This document shows, piece by piece, positions 22,901 through 37,900 of a DNA stretch of 64,000 nucleotides. Position numbers and translations under genes: made by a program. The first letter of the stretch is position 1. Every line of letters begins with the position of its first letter. The DNA is from Watersipora subatra (lineage: Eukaryota; Bryozoa; Gymnolaemata; Cheilostomatida; Watersiporidae). Location: the NCBI RefSeq assembly GCF_963576615.1, contig NC_088712.1, positions 27,681,870-27,745,869 of the forward strand. Direction: 5' to 3'. A model generated the notes under the pieces. It was given only the letters and a program-made list of their open reading frames with translations, searched no databases and had not been told where the DNA came from.

Positions 22901-25900
22901 ACCAGATTGCCACAGTAGTGCATGAACCAAGTACATATGTATATTGCAGTAGTACTTCAACCCAGTACAGATGTATTGGTGTAGTACTGCAACCCAGTAA
23001 ATATGTATTGCAGTAGTGCTTCAACCCAGTAAATATGTATTGCAGTAGTGCCTCAACCCAGTACAGATGTATTGCAGTAGTGCCTCAACCCAGTAAATCT
23101 GTATTGCAGTAGTGCTTCAACCCAGTACAGATGTATTGCAGTAGTACTGCAACCCAGTACAGATGATTTGCAGCATTGACAAATGCTAGTGACTATGTCT
23201 GGCAACTTCAAACTCTAGACTCTTTCTTTACATATGAGATACTAGATGAATGCACGGCATATTCCGGGTAATAAAAGTCTTTGCACAGAAAATTTATTTT
23301 CATTTAACATAATATTTATAGCAACAGTTACCATTCTAACTTTCAAACTTCATATCATGAGAAAATTGTTTTGTGCAGTTAAGAAAAAAATAAAACAACT
23401 GTAAAGGTTTTTCAAACTTTGTCAAACAACTGTAACTTCCAAACTTCATAGCATGAGTAAAATATTTTGTGCAGGTCAAATAAATTAAAAAAGAACATAA
23501 AAAACTATAAAGGTGTTTAAATGAAAATGTGAAATAATTAGCAAGTAATAGCTAAATTATGTCTGTTTTGTTATGATGACAATAAAAGATGATTTGGTAA
23601 TGATACAATTAATACGAACTGAAAAAATGAAATAAAAATCCTGAACATGTTGAATTAATAACAACAATTCGTGCATAAAAGTCTGTGTATAAAAAAGGTT
23701 ACTGTTCCGGGAGAAGCTATCTATCAAAACTTTGAATACGACGATACTGGTACCTCTCGATACTGGTACAAATGTAAAAATGAGATCTCGGACTGTCTTT
23801 GTCTGGTACTTTGTCTGACCGAACGAAGAGAAAATGTAGAGGCAATTCCTACTCGAGATAATACATCTTTTCGCGTAAAAAATATTTCCCCTTACTGATT
23901 TAGCAATCGAACCATACGGAAAACGGGAACTAGAAGTGTAATGCACATTTGAAATTAAAATGGCACACTTGAAAATTACAAATTAAAAAATAGGTAATAG
24001 AACCAAAAAGTTAGTTTTTAAACAATTTCAAAAGATAACAAATTTAAAAGGTAATATTAATTAATAAATAAGAGCTGCACATTTGTACCATATGCGTGTA
24101 CGTACAGTATATGGCATACGATAAGAGTGACATATTGATAAGGACTGTATAGCTCAATGGTTAAGCGCGTGGTTTGAAACTTGCGATTGCAATCACCCTG
24201 CGTTCAAATCCAATACGCAGAGCGCTTTTAAATTCCAAGATTTTAATAGTTATAGTTGGACAGGCAGACATACGGACAGACAGATGACAAACTTTCAGAT
24301 TCATATGTATAGACTAATGAAGAGAAATTCATCGAATGCTGTTGAATGTCTAGTATTGCTGTTGAGAGCTGATAGGAATTTCTAACAACTAACCATAGAG
24401 AGAAGAACATAGACATACCGATGACTCAGAAGAAGCAAACTCCAAAAGCGCAGTTCCATTTCTTTTTGTACCCACAACAACGGTTTCGACTGGACCATAC
24501 TGTAAAATAGCAAACACAGGAAACAAGGTGCAATAGCAGCTCAGCATAAACAGCCAAAACAGATTCGATGTAAACGAAAATTATCAAACAAATATTATAA
24601 TCCTACATTCCCACATCCTGTGATGAATGGTTTGACAATAGATCCAGTGATGAATGGAAATGATAACTTACAAATATTTCAACTGCCACACATGATATTC
24701 GGTTTGTATTGCAAGTTCTGTCATGGCTATTAATATGAATTTGTCAAGTTAAACATAATTCAACTTTGTTCTAATTTAAATTTGAAAAATTTAAAAACTG
24801 ACGGCACCACTTTTAATATTAATAACCTCTAATAAAAGAGTCATCGACACTTGAAATCTATAAATAAGAATTATCGATAAACTGATAAACACAAACTATA
24901 ATAGATCAATAACCAAGTATACCATGCGCAGTTTATTAGTTCATCGACCTACTTTGGTATGACCTACTTTCGTATGACCTAATTTGGTATGACCTAGTTT
25001 GGTTAGCAATAAACTAAAGTTTATGAAACTTTGTTACAGTACAGTTGGAAAACACAATCAGCAGTGCATAGATTTTTAGCAGTGAAGTTAATAACTTTCA
25101 TATTTTACAGATAGATCTCAAATCTATATATATTCTCATTTCTTATACTGTTGATAATTTAATGAGTTCAATTGTATCATTTGTTGGTCAAGTTAAACAC
25201 CATTCAATTCAACATGAAATTACGCACCATTTTAGTAAATTTTTTCATAAATTATAAGCATTTTTCTATCATTTGTGATTTTGTTTATGTTTGAGGTGAT
25301 CTGAATGCCAGGATGTTTCAAGATTAAAATCGATATAACTTGATCGCGGTTAAAACACTCACAAAAAAAGTCATTAGTTGGATGACTGTCTTTCTCGTTA
25401 TTGATAACACGATAAGCACTATTGTGTTCAAGTTGCAGGATTATGAGTCTATTCTGTCAGTCTCTTTCAGCTATGAAAACTTTCACAATCATACTTTCGC
25501 TTGAATCCGAGCATTTTGACCGCAATCAGGTTTTTTATTTAAATCTTGAAACATCCTGGCAGTCAGATCAGCTCGAACATAAAAAAATTTTGAGTAATAG
25601 AAATACACTAATACTTTCTGATTAAAACCTAATAAATTTTGCGTAAAAACATCTTTAAGGGAGCATATCTACAAGTACCACCAATTGTCGCATTTTAATA
25701 AGAGAACTTGTCCGATCAAAACTCCCAAATATTCTTTTCTTTCTAGAGGTTTACTCCTTCAAATTTAAATTCAACTTGAAGGGGATTGTTAAGTCACTAG
25801 CTGGAGGTTTAAATCCTCCAGCAAGTGACTTAACAATCCTCTCCAAGTTGAATTACCATGAAAATGGTTCAGTAAACGAAGATGTGATTAAACCTTTGCT

Positions 25901-28900
25901 CCGATATCTACAGTATCCACATGAAAGACAAATGAAATGACAAATTTGGTCCCAGTGGTGCCCCAAATATTTTGTTCAGCACTGTATATGTCTGGTACAT
26001 GAAAAAAAACACAACAATCATCTCTTCAAAAAAATGTTACTCGTATAAAACATATCATAGAAAATGCACTGACCATCAGGAGATCGATCATTGACAAGCT
26101 TAGCATGTGGTAAATGACAGGAGCAGACAGGTGCTAAGTCACACCATTGTATTGGCAAACACTGTAAACATTTAATATTTATTTTCATATTTCCACATTT
26201 TAATCAGTCTAAGAAATGTTGTTCCATCAGCACTTCAGCATTGACTGTGTTACACATAGCTACGATTCAGCAAGAGAGATATAAGACCAGTGAATGTGCT
26301 ATTCTTTTTGTAAAGCCATGTTGGGTGCTGCATAGAATAATCTGTTCAGCAACATGCTGCTGGCCAAACAAGTAATCCGATATGATGAAAGGAAACTGAA
26401 ACAGGCGGTCTAACATACTTATCATATTAAAATTGTTGAAGAGTTGCTCGCTATCACATTTTTTTCTTGATAAAAACTATTTGTCGAATTCCAAGCAGCA
26501 GCGCATTAGACAGCAGCATTTTTCATACCAGTCTATTCTGTGCAACTACCAGCATGGTTTCACAGAAAGAACAGCAGTGGTGAAAAAGTTTTAACTCTCT
26601 CCTGTCAAATGCTAGCGGTCCATAATAACGATGTTAACATTGTTCAAGGGATGCTTGCTATCACGTTCTTCTGGGACTTAACAATATTTTTCCAATTGTA
26701 AATGGGGGTCATCTCTAAGACCCTAAATCTTTACTATAATAAGAGACGTGACCGTCTGTTTGAAGCCATGGTCGAAGATTAGAGCAGAGCTGCTCTCAAA
26801 TCACCTCAAATCATGCTGATTCGAATATTCAAATATTTGAAAAAAATCATATGGTACTGATTTGACACAAATGGTGATTTGATTTGAAATATTTTTACGT
26901 TTACAAAATTAGCCAGAACTTTGGCAAGAAATACGCACCATCAATACCGAGGCGCACGCTTCCCTCTACAGAGAAAAGAAAAGGACCGTGTGTCGTGTGT
27001 GTAAAAGAAATCAACATGCGCAGCTGTGGTAAGTTGTTGCAAAGGCATGTACGTAATTGTGGCGCTGGCATTGAACACTTTGATGCCAATTATTTGATTG
27101 CTAGAAATTGGTTGTGACTATCCCACTCTAATATCACAGTCACTAGTAAAAAAAACTTGTGCTGTGCCCACGGCATGAATGAATGAATGGAATATCATAA
27201 TATATAGTATTATAATATATAATATTCTATACCATACTATTCCATGTCGCAAGCACATTCAATATTCACAACAATGACAATGTTTATGAATATAAATTAA
27301 TATATTATAATTGGGTAGAAATTGATTGATAAAATAAATAGAAATTTTATTTATTATATTATTAAATTAATATTAAATAAAATTTTACGTTAATTTATTA
27401 TTTTAAATAATAAATGAATAGCATTACAACATTTTACCCAAGTAGGTATAATGTAATAATTATATTATATGCATAGTTTTAACATTACCATTTATGTATA
27501 CATTATTATTATATTATATTTGAAAGAGTATTTCAAATCCTTCGCAAATGATTCAGGATTTGAATTGGTTATGGACCTGATTCAACTTAAGTTGATTTGC
27601 TTCGAATCTGCTGACAAGGGCGGGGGATTTGATTTGTAGTTCGCCGGATATGATTTGATTTGAGTCATAAAAAGTGATTTGAAAGCAACTCTGGGAAAAA
27701 GATCGCATCATTTGAGGTTCGAACTCCCAACTTTCAGCACATCAGACCAACACTCAAACACCACGCTTATACAATCAATGGCATTTCTGAATAATCTATA
27801 TATAAATCTGTGTTTGTCATCCCCATGTCCAATTATAGCGACAAACTTATAGGAATGAAAACCCGCTTCACAGTGGAATTGAACTCACAACCTCTTGTTC
27901 TGCAGACAGTGAGCTAACCACTCTGCTACAATGCCCTTGCCATACTTTGGAATAATCACGCACATACTTATTACACCGGTTATAATCGCATGCTTGAAGC
28001 GCTTGCAAAAATACTATTGTTTCCTACTAGCAGGCTTGAAGATCATGATTGCATTAGATATCATGGTGCATAACGTAACGATTACGAGCCTGCTTCACGG
28101 CTTTTAGACGAGCTTAAGTTACTAGCTTAAGATATTCGAATTTATTAGGTAAAGAAACTTAGCCAGTTATCCGTGCAAAGATCAGGCATTCAACCAGTTG
28201 TACATATGGTACAACTACATACATAGCTATTACACTTGACTATTTCGCACAGTACACTAGACTGCCAGCGACTAGTAAAGATAATGAGACATCCGAACTA
28301 ACTAAAACAATACAGAAAAAAATATTTTGTTTGTGCTGCAAATCGGTTTTGATCACATAGACAAAAATGATCCATAAATGTATAGATCTGACGAAAGTGT
28401 GATACTGTATCTTGTCCATTTAGACCTTAGTTGGCTTGATCAAGCACAAAGTTATACTATTGTCCGCTTTTATGATAAATTATGTTGTGTATGTCTCTGA
28501 CAGGTTTTTTGTGATTTGTGTTACTCTAACGCAAGATTCGGTGGTGCTTTTTATATTCACCTACTTTGAAAAGACAATTCATAACAAAATACAAAATCTA
28601 AGCTCAGTAAAACTGTTACGAAAACAGAGATAAAGCTTGGAGACAATACACAGGTCTGTCACTGAAAACTAAACACGATTTACCTTCTCAAAAATGCAAC
28701 GGATAACTTCTGAGCTGTAACCTCCATTAGTCGGGTCATCCTTGGGACACTTCCATCTAATCTTAACTCTCATTGGCTCACTGGGCTCTGCATCATACAT
28801 GAAACTTGCTGACTTGAATTTTAGTAAAATATAACATCTCTACTAACACTAACCGATCACTAAATGCTTGACAAACTCTCTTTAGTAAAAACTCTAGTTT

Positions 28901-31900
28901 TAGTACAAACTCTTTTCAGACGATAGTACATACCAATCTACAAAAGTAGGAGTTGTCTCATCTTTTGTTTTATTCTTGTTCATCTTTTTTTGTAAGCATT
29001 GGTACCTACATGTAGGTACCAAGATACCTTACATGTTAGCCTGTCTTGACAAACTGCTGTTTTTTGCGGAGTTGTCCTCCCCCCCCCCCCCCGTCAAGCG
29101 GGCGAGTAACACAACAGCTTGTCGCAAGACGTACTGCACCTGATGCATCAGCTGCACTGAAAAGGAGTTGTTTTCTTCCGTCTATGCGGCTCGGCTGCGA
29201 TGTTGTGGCGGTCGCTCCATTGGTAATCATAACGGATTTCTCGCAAAGATTTATGTAGAAAAAAATAAGATTACAACGTTTAACCAAAGACCAGTTTCTG
29301 TTGTAAACTTTAGTAGAACTTAAGAATAAAATAAATTGAAAATAAAATCCATAAGAACAAATAAAACTGACTGATACAAAAATAGAAATTAAACTGACTG
29401 AGCGCACAAATAACGACATATTTAGTCGCTGTTGTTGCCTAAGTTCTCAAGTTCTACTAAAGTTTACCGCAGAGACTGGTCGCTGGTTAAACGTTGTAAT
29501 CTTATTTTTTTCTACATAAATTTTTGCGCCAAATTCGTTATGATTACCAATGGAGCGACCGACATAACATCGCAACCGAGCCGCATAGACGGAAGAGAAC
29601 AACTCCCTATAAGTGCAGCTGATGCATCAGGTGCAGTACGTCTTGTGACAAGCTGTTGTGTTGCTCGCCTGCGCGACGAGGGGGACAGTTTATATTATAC
29701 TGTAACTATTCTACTGTACTAGAAATTCCCCTGTCATACAGCCCACGACCAAAGTGATATTGGAAAAAAAAGAAAGGGTACTGATGGTTGAGAAATGCAA
29801 TATTAGAAGTCAAATGGCACTGCAGTGCAATAGGATAACTGCAATGGTAGCTGTAATGTACTGGGTGTGGGTGTTATTATATACAACAAATAGCAATAAT
29901 GAAAAGAAAATATTATATGTTTATATCTCTCCCCTGCAATAGGAGAAATGCAATATTGGCCAATATTAGAAGTAAAATGCACTGATATTATTAGAATAAC
30001 CAATATTATTAATATAGTAATAATAGAAAACCAATGCACAATTTTGTTTACATTTCAAAACGTCATAGCTAACAATATCAAGAAGTTGTGATATTTATAT
30101 AGATTTTTAGAAAATCTATTTAACAAAACTATTTAGAAATAATAACAGTAACATACTGCCCATCATCGATGTTGTTAGTGTGACTATAACACTTCAATAG
30201 TCATCCAAACTTATAATTAAATATTGTAATAATCTCATAAGAATCGTTAGAAAAAATATCATCATCATTTCTTTTACTTTCACTGCTTTGGACATCAGTT
30301 AGAATACCAAAGTACTCAAAAGTTTCCAAAATGTCAGTTACTTTGAAATCGGCAAAAAAGAAACGATTTCTGTACTTCTACGTTAATTATTACAGAAACC
30401 TTAGGCAATTCGTCAATGCTATAGACTGGTGAAATGTGCACGTTATTCTTTCGTGAAATGCTGGGAGTGGTGGTGCACTCTTGTAATCCAACTACTTGGA
30501 AGCTAGGTTTGGTGGTTTCACCGACTTAATGGTTCTATTCTCTGTCGCTCGGCGGTTCGTTTGCCGGTCTTAATTTTGATAAAAGCAAGGCTTGGCAAGT
30601 TTTAATAACGATTTTCGGCCAAATTAATCTGTCTATCTGTGTATAATCCGATCAGATGGGTAAGGTTTAGGAATATGTCGACAATTTTCAAAGACTTGGT
30701 AACATATTTAAATATGTTTTTATGTGTTTTGTATCGTTATTATACATAAAAGACTCTACACAAAAATGGTTAAATTTGTTGATGAGATTTCGGTACAAGG
30801 GTTTGCGACGTTGTTGATGAATAATTTTTGTGAGTTGTGTGCACATGCATTTATCATAAAACTCTCAAACATTCGCTCCGCTCGTTTGGTCGTGGGATAA
30901 CCATTTAATGTGATTTTTTCTATTATCATTATTAACAAATAATGTCTTTCCAACTATTGGTTATTGATCATCACTGATGCCAGTTATTAAAATTCTTTTA
31001 TACTATTTTTATGCTTGTTTCTCCAATCGTCGATGAAACTGATTATAGAAATTTCATTGAGATGAGAAAAGTAGTTTAAGAATCTATGGTGATGTAAATT
31101 TCTGGTCAGACAAACAGACAAACGTACAGATAGAGTTTTTGTCTTTATTTAGTAGACTAGGCAAATACTCTGTGTTGCACGGGTATAAAAAAACGCTTAT
31201 AAACAGTGGCAGGTAATGTAGTTGCCAATGGCTAATTTGAGTAAGCTAGTATACTTTTGCTAAACTTACTAATAAGAACGGTGAGAGCAAGCTTTAGTGA
31301 TGTTGCGTGTAACGCAGAGTCACGATGCATATTGTAACCAAGATAATGACTCATATCGACCATTGAATCCATTGCACCTCGCGTAGCTAAATAAGTTAAT
31401 TTATTGCCTGGTGAACGAGAGATTCCGAATCTTCAAATCTTCTGTGATACAGACTTTCCATTGCTAAATACTAATCACTGGACAGACAGACAGACAGACC
31501 AGACGACAAACTTTGAGATTTATATAGATAACGCGTGAGGTAAACATATATAATCAATTAACTGGTGAGACCATGGATTGTCAAGTTGTAGCGGATTACG
31601 TACATATATCTTAGCCAGCAACAGGAATGATGCTGTGATAGATCTGAAATTTTGTGATTAGATGTAAAAGACACTGTACACAACATGGTGTCAGCAGATC
31701 AGTTCTTGTGAGATCTGTTTGGATAAAACAGTTAAATTTATAAGCTTACCATTCTAGCATTTACTAAAATTATTATTATAATTTTTCAATCTATCAAACA
31801 GTTAGAGAAATTTAATAAAAAGCTTTCACAAAAAAATTAACGAATAATTTAATAAAAAGTCATAAGCTAATAATTATCTACTTTAAGCATATACCACAAA

Positions 31901-34900
31901 AAAATTTTCATAGTGGCAAGCAAACATGTTGGGCCACATTTGATGATTTTATACACCTCAGTGCGCTTATGAAAGTCTCAAGATAATAATAAAGTAATAT
32001 TTTCTCAGGGCTCAGTCAGTTATCTTTAATTGTCAACAGACACAGAAGATATATTTACTTTATAAAAATTCCCATAGAATGAACATTGAATGAAATAAGC
32101 TGGTTTTATTCAAGGTACAATCATTAGCCTGTGTTTCCTCTTTGAACTAAATTTACTTCAAAGAAAAAAAATCTATAGGAATTTCTTCACACAGGTTTTT
32201 CCCAGAAACCACCCAATGTCGAAGTGTAAACGGACATACTATTTGTAGGGAGAGTCTCTGCCTCTGATTGTCGCTGTAGCTCCTGGCGCAGCAAGGATGC
32301 CTCTCTCTCCAAAAGTGCGCTTCCTTCCTTTCGTAGCCGCTCTACCTCGGCCATTAGGTTGTGTGCCGCCTGCGCTCTCTTCTGTTCGTCTGTTATACCT
32401 GCCTGTTCCCGTGCCTCCAACTCTAAAGTCATTTCAAGTAATATTTTAGTTCATAAGCAAAATTGTACAGGAAAAATACTCTACACACTATTTCTACCTA
32501 CATGCAGGTTCTCAGAGACTTCAATTCTTTATCCTACTAGCATAAAGGTGCCCTGCAAATGCAGCCAATAGCGATACCAATGCTTTTATACTCATATTTG
32601 TAATCAAAGTGGGTTATTTTTGAAAAAAAGGCTAAATCTTTACTAGAATAAAAGCCCATATACATTCGTCCATTTATCCGAAAACATGGCTGGAAGTTAA
32701 AAAAATTGCACATACAGAATTTGAACTCATGAAAATCAACTTGGCAGCCTGACAGTCTACCATCTGCACTAATCAACCACTGGCTAGATTTGTAGAATAA
32801 TAGTGGACACATTCATCCTCTGTACTTTCGTGACACACAAATGACCGTCTCTGACAGCACACTAGATGCCAGGGTATTAGTATACATGTATAACATGAAA
32901 GCACTTCACATGTAGGTCGTGATATCTTACATGTAAGTATTGGTATCTTACATGTAGGTAACATGAAGGTTGACCTGTAGTAGCAGGTGAACATGTCAAC
33001 ATTTCATTCTCAACTTTAGCTGAGCAATTGAATTGTATGAAGCGGAGTGAGAGCCAGACAGGGTCATATAATACTATATTCATATCCCCACACAGTAGAC
33101 TACTAGTCACACAGTAGACTACTAGTCACACAGTGGACTACTAGTCACACAGAATTACTTTTACATAAAAACCTTCACCAACACTTAATCTCATTTACAT
33201 AGCACTCTATTTGCTGTGTTTGTGTATAATTACAAACACCATGATTTTTGATTCCACAAACATACACGGAAACAATTTCTAAATTGAAGAAAGATTTAAT
33301 TAGTTAACAAATAACTTAGAGCTAACTTCGTAATAGGAGGGGGTATAATGGTGAGATACCGGCTAAATGGAATACTTCACCCGAGTAAGGCGGTAAGGTG
33401 CTATTGGACACTCTGGCCCCCCTTACCACACCCATCGCTAGTCTAAACTAACTCGTATATGTTCTTATCTTCTAAGAGCACATTACCAGTTCGATTTACC
33501 TGTAAGTTCTCTCTAACTGAAGAAGAACTGTCTCTACACTCACAAGCATTAGAGGCCATTAGTTTGATTCTACATTGTTTTCAAAGTATAGCCTGAGTAA
33601 CAACCATCAAGCGAGGGCCTCTAAAAACCGCTGCAATGCCATCATGGAAACAACCATGTCATTCCCATTCTATCATGGTTCAGTGTCGCTGTTTGGAAGT
33701 GACACCCTCACGCGATGCGCTGACTTTGTGCCATAGAAACCGACCTTAGCGACCAACAGTGTCGCACTTCTGAATGCGTATAGGTCTTGGGTTTCTAAGG
33801 CGTTGTGCCGCCATTGCTCTACTACATGTATGGAAACAGGATCCCTATGAAAACATGATCTGCTTGTCGGCCCAGTATAATGCTTAGGCACTGGTGCACA
33901 GGGTGTTGCTAGGCTATTGTTGGATGGAAACTTAATAATATTTCCGCATATGAAGAGCAGTTATGCGAATTCTCGAAGCAAGAATTATGAATATGCAGTC
34001 GTCTAACGACAGCCTTGTGCCTTCGCAAACGAAGCCGATAGTGACACTTTCATACTCATCGGCACTCGCGCAGCAAGCGGTAGATTATCAGAGCCTTTCA
34101 ATCTTTACAATAATAAGCCTGATCATCTGAAGCCACAGAGGGAGGCTGAGAAAAAAATTGCGTCATTTGGGATTTGAACCCGCAACTTCCTGCTCTGCCC
34201 CTGACACTCCACCAGTCATCTGCCTTTTAAGAGTTCGGAATTATTGTGCGTATCCTTATTGGTACATCTGACGATCGATCATGGCCCTAGAGTCCTGGTA
34301 TTAGTAAAGACCTCAGACTACGTTATAAGTAATGTGTAATCGCTGTCAGCGAGTCCTTGACCTACATACAGGTTCTCAGGGTCTTCAATCCTTACTACCA
34401 TAATTCTACTGCAATTCTAAGGGGTATGCAATTAGAGTAGAAATGCATATTCCATATTCGCAGACAATCTGATGACATCCTTATGTTTTTGGGTTATCAT
34501 AGAGTTATCATATTCATAGAAAATTAACATTGAAAATTTCAGTTACCACGCCATACAGAGATATAGAACAACAAACGTACCATGCTTTAATTTTTGTCTC
34601 TTCGCATCAAGTTTTCGTTCCCTTAACTTCGCAGCAGCTCGTGCTTTCAATACCTTGTCATAAGCAGCCTGCAGAAATTTAATTGTTGAGAGTTTTTGCT
34701 GTTCTAGAGAGAGCAGCAAATAGATCATACCAATAAAAAATTAGTTATTCAACAATCCTCATACGATGTACCCAAGTATCACAACAACTTGTAGAAACAT
34801 ATCACCATATCTATAACCAGACAGAAAAACCTCACGGCATTGAAGATAGACAAACGCAATTCGCATATCGGGAATGATGTTAAAATTTTGCCAGGCCCAT

Positions 34901-37900
34901 TGAAAAGGTGCTTTCAACCAATCAGCTTGCATGCTGACTGTCTTATGAAACAGTAACTTTTGAGGTACTGTTTCATCAGACAGTCGGCATGCATTGGTTA
35001 AATCGATTTGCTAGAAACCATTTGCTAAATAGAAGAATGTTGAGATGGAGGCCCACCTTTGCAGCTGGATCAGTTAGAATCTCCAAAGCTTTGGACAGTT
35101 TATGAAATACTTCAACCGCTGAGGCATCAGAGTTCTTGTCTGGATGGTACTTGAGAGCTTTCTTTCTGTAGGCTTTGATAACCTGTGGGAAATCAGTAAA
35201 GAAGCTTCAAGGAAATAGATCAATATGGATGGGTGTAACTTTACGGAATCTTTACTAAGATTTTTGTCATCTGACTTACCTTTTGAAATCAAACAAGATG
35301 TTACACACAGAGCATATTTTGACCCTACTAGTATCTCTACCCTACTAGTATCTCTACCCTACTAGTATCTCTACCCTACTAGTGTATCTACCTACTAATA
35401 TCTCTATCCTACTAGTATCTCTACGCTACTAGTGTCTTTACCCTACTAGTATTTCTACCCTACTAGTATCTCTACTACTAACTCAGGAATCAGTCAAGCC
35501 TGCGTACACTCAAGGAGTACAGGCAGATTCAAGAAATTGATTATTGGAGTTAACAGGACGACTGTACTTATTAGCATTTATCACAAACTATAATTAAGTT
35601 TGATCTTCTAAACTGTTGGTCCTGAATTGAGTTAGGTTAGTGGTTATACGCACGGCTTTGAGTTGAGATGCACTAAGTAAATTGTTTATAGTATTGACTA
35701 CGCTTGACTTCAACTTGAATTGTAGAATTTTGAAACTATGTTTGAACATCCTCGTTTCTAAAATGTAACTTGATTCAACGTAAAGCGTCAAGTTGGAACA
35801 AATTCCCATATTCAATTTGAATATCGAGAATTTCATAGTTACCCTTGAAACTAACGTTTCCTCTTTTGCTGCACTTGGGAGATAGAACGACGTGTTACCT
35901 ATTTAAACTAGTAGCCTACATTCAGAGTTTAGCGTGCCATGATAGATTATCGCATGATAAAGCAGAGTAGCTGTACAATTACTAAAAATAACTGAAGAGT
36001 CAATCGGTGCGAGTAATAGTGTTGGTCTACTAATCTGAATGTTACAAATTGGAGCCTCATGGAAATCAATCTTTTTATCCTAACCTCTAACCCCGGGTTT
36101 GGAAAAGCAGATGAGCAGAGAGACAGACATCGGTCTTATGATAGTAAATAGATGTGTTAATTTCACTCTATTTCAGACATACAGTCATACCTTGACAAAC
36201 GAGCTTAATGCGTTCTAGGACTGAGCTCGTATGTCCATGCGCTCAAATGTCAAAGCAATATTTCCTGTATATAGAGTTACTAAATACAAATTATCTACTA
36301 GTAATTTGTATACAAATTAAATGATGTATGTATTTAATGATGTCAAACACACCTCACCACTTTTGGCTATGAATGTTTTATTAGGTTGAAACAAATTTAT
36401 CATTTCATATGGAGCAATAAGTTTTGAATCAGATATACAAACTGAGGTGACATTTCAAATATATTGTGATGTCCACTCTATTGGCCTTGGTTCTGCAAGA
36501 GTCATTTCTCTTTGCACCCATCTATGGAGAGTATGATGTTATGTAATAAGTTATCTCAAGAACGTGTTTGAAACTTTGTAAAAGCTTAACAAAAAGTCAC
36601 AATACTCAGAACATTTTGTAGCTTTGTAATGTACTGACTGGATGTAACATTGTCTTTCCTTCATTGATGCATTGCTATACTATGGAAAAAACACCTATAA
36701 ATGGAATATTGCAACGGAAAAATGAGTCTTTTAATTGTTGTAATTTAGTACCTGCACTCACAATGTAAAACAATTACTATTAACCAATTCAGTGGTTATA
36801 ATCTGCAATAAAATGTAACATTATTATGTATAGTACTGTTTGGAGTTCTTACTTTCGAGGAAGACATAGTGACTAAAGGTGTTGTGAAGGAGCCTTCACA
36901 GCGACGATAGACTTTTGTGATTGTGATGCTACTAACATAACATAAACTTTGAATTTACGTTAAACAAATTTAGCTCACTAAACATTGTTGTAGAGTAGTA
37001 ATCTTTTATTAAACGTAACTTTAATTTTGCCATCGTCTTAATTTTTTATTATCCATTTTTGGCTTGATGCTTTGTGTTTTGCTCTCATTATAACTTTTAG
37101 CTGACCTAATTAGTCCTATTTTAAACTGATGCGATGAGGACCACCGATTGATGCTTTTCTCTGAAGCGACCTCTCAGCATACTTGGCCACTTCATGGCCA
37201 TCGAGAGCCGGCTCGTATGCGCATCTTAAAGTTTCTCCCACCTCAAGGCAGTAACTTGCTCCAAATTTTCCTCATAACTCGATTTTGCCGCATGTTGGGG
37301 CACTCATTGTCGAGGTATGACTGTAAAAACAATATTTTCATGTCCACTACAGACCTTGCTGACTGAAAAATCCTCGACTCAAATTTATATTCAAGGTGTG
37401 AGCTTCAATTACCTTGATGTAGAACACTAAACCAAATGAAAGTGACAAAAAAGGAGACAAGTTGTCAATACAAGCCAATACCACAGTTACCGTACAGTCA
37501 TTAAATTAAAAAGTTGTGTTTGGTTTTTCCTATTCAAAGGGCCAAGTGGAAGTTTGAGATGATTTTGGAATTTGATTAGAGTATTGCACTGTTCGTCTAA
37601 CGTAAAATTCCTATCATGAAAACGTTCTCAGAGCAGAATCTTTATGTTGTATCAGCGTTTACTGTACCTAAACTCAACATTAAAATGCGGAGCTTGCTGG
37701 CTTAAATCAAGGGCAGCCTAAGATGAGCTAGACCAAACACCGGCCTAGCTGACTAAAAGCAAGAGTCTCATTCATATGCATCAGTAATGGAGGAGCCGAT
37801 TTGACAGAGAATAACCCAATTAACTTGGCCATTAGCAAACCTGACCATTTTCGATCAAATAAAAGATTGAATCGATCATGCTTAGTTAGCAATATACAGA

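Noticed and set aside
24140..24215. A tRNA gene, from good A-box and B-box matches
   Set aside because: The arms do not form a cloverleaf and the same module recurs across the window at the 3' end of a dispersed repeat.
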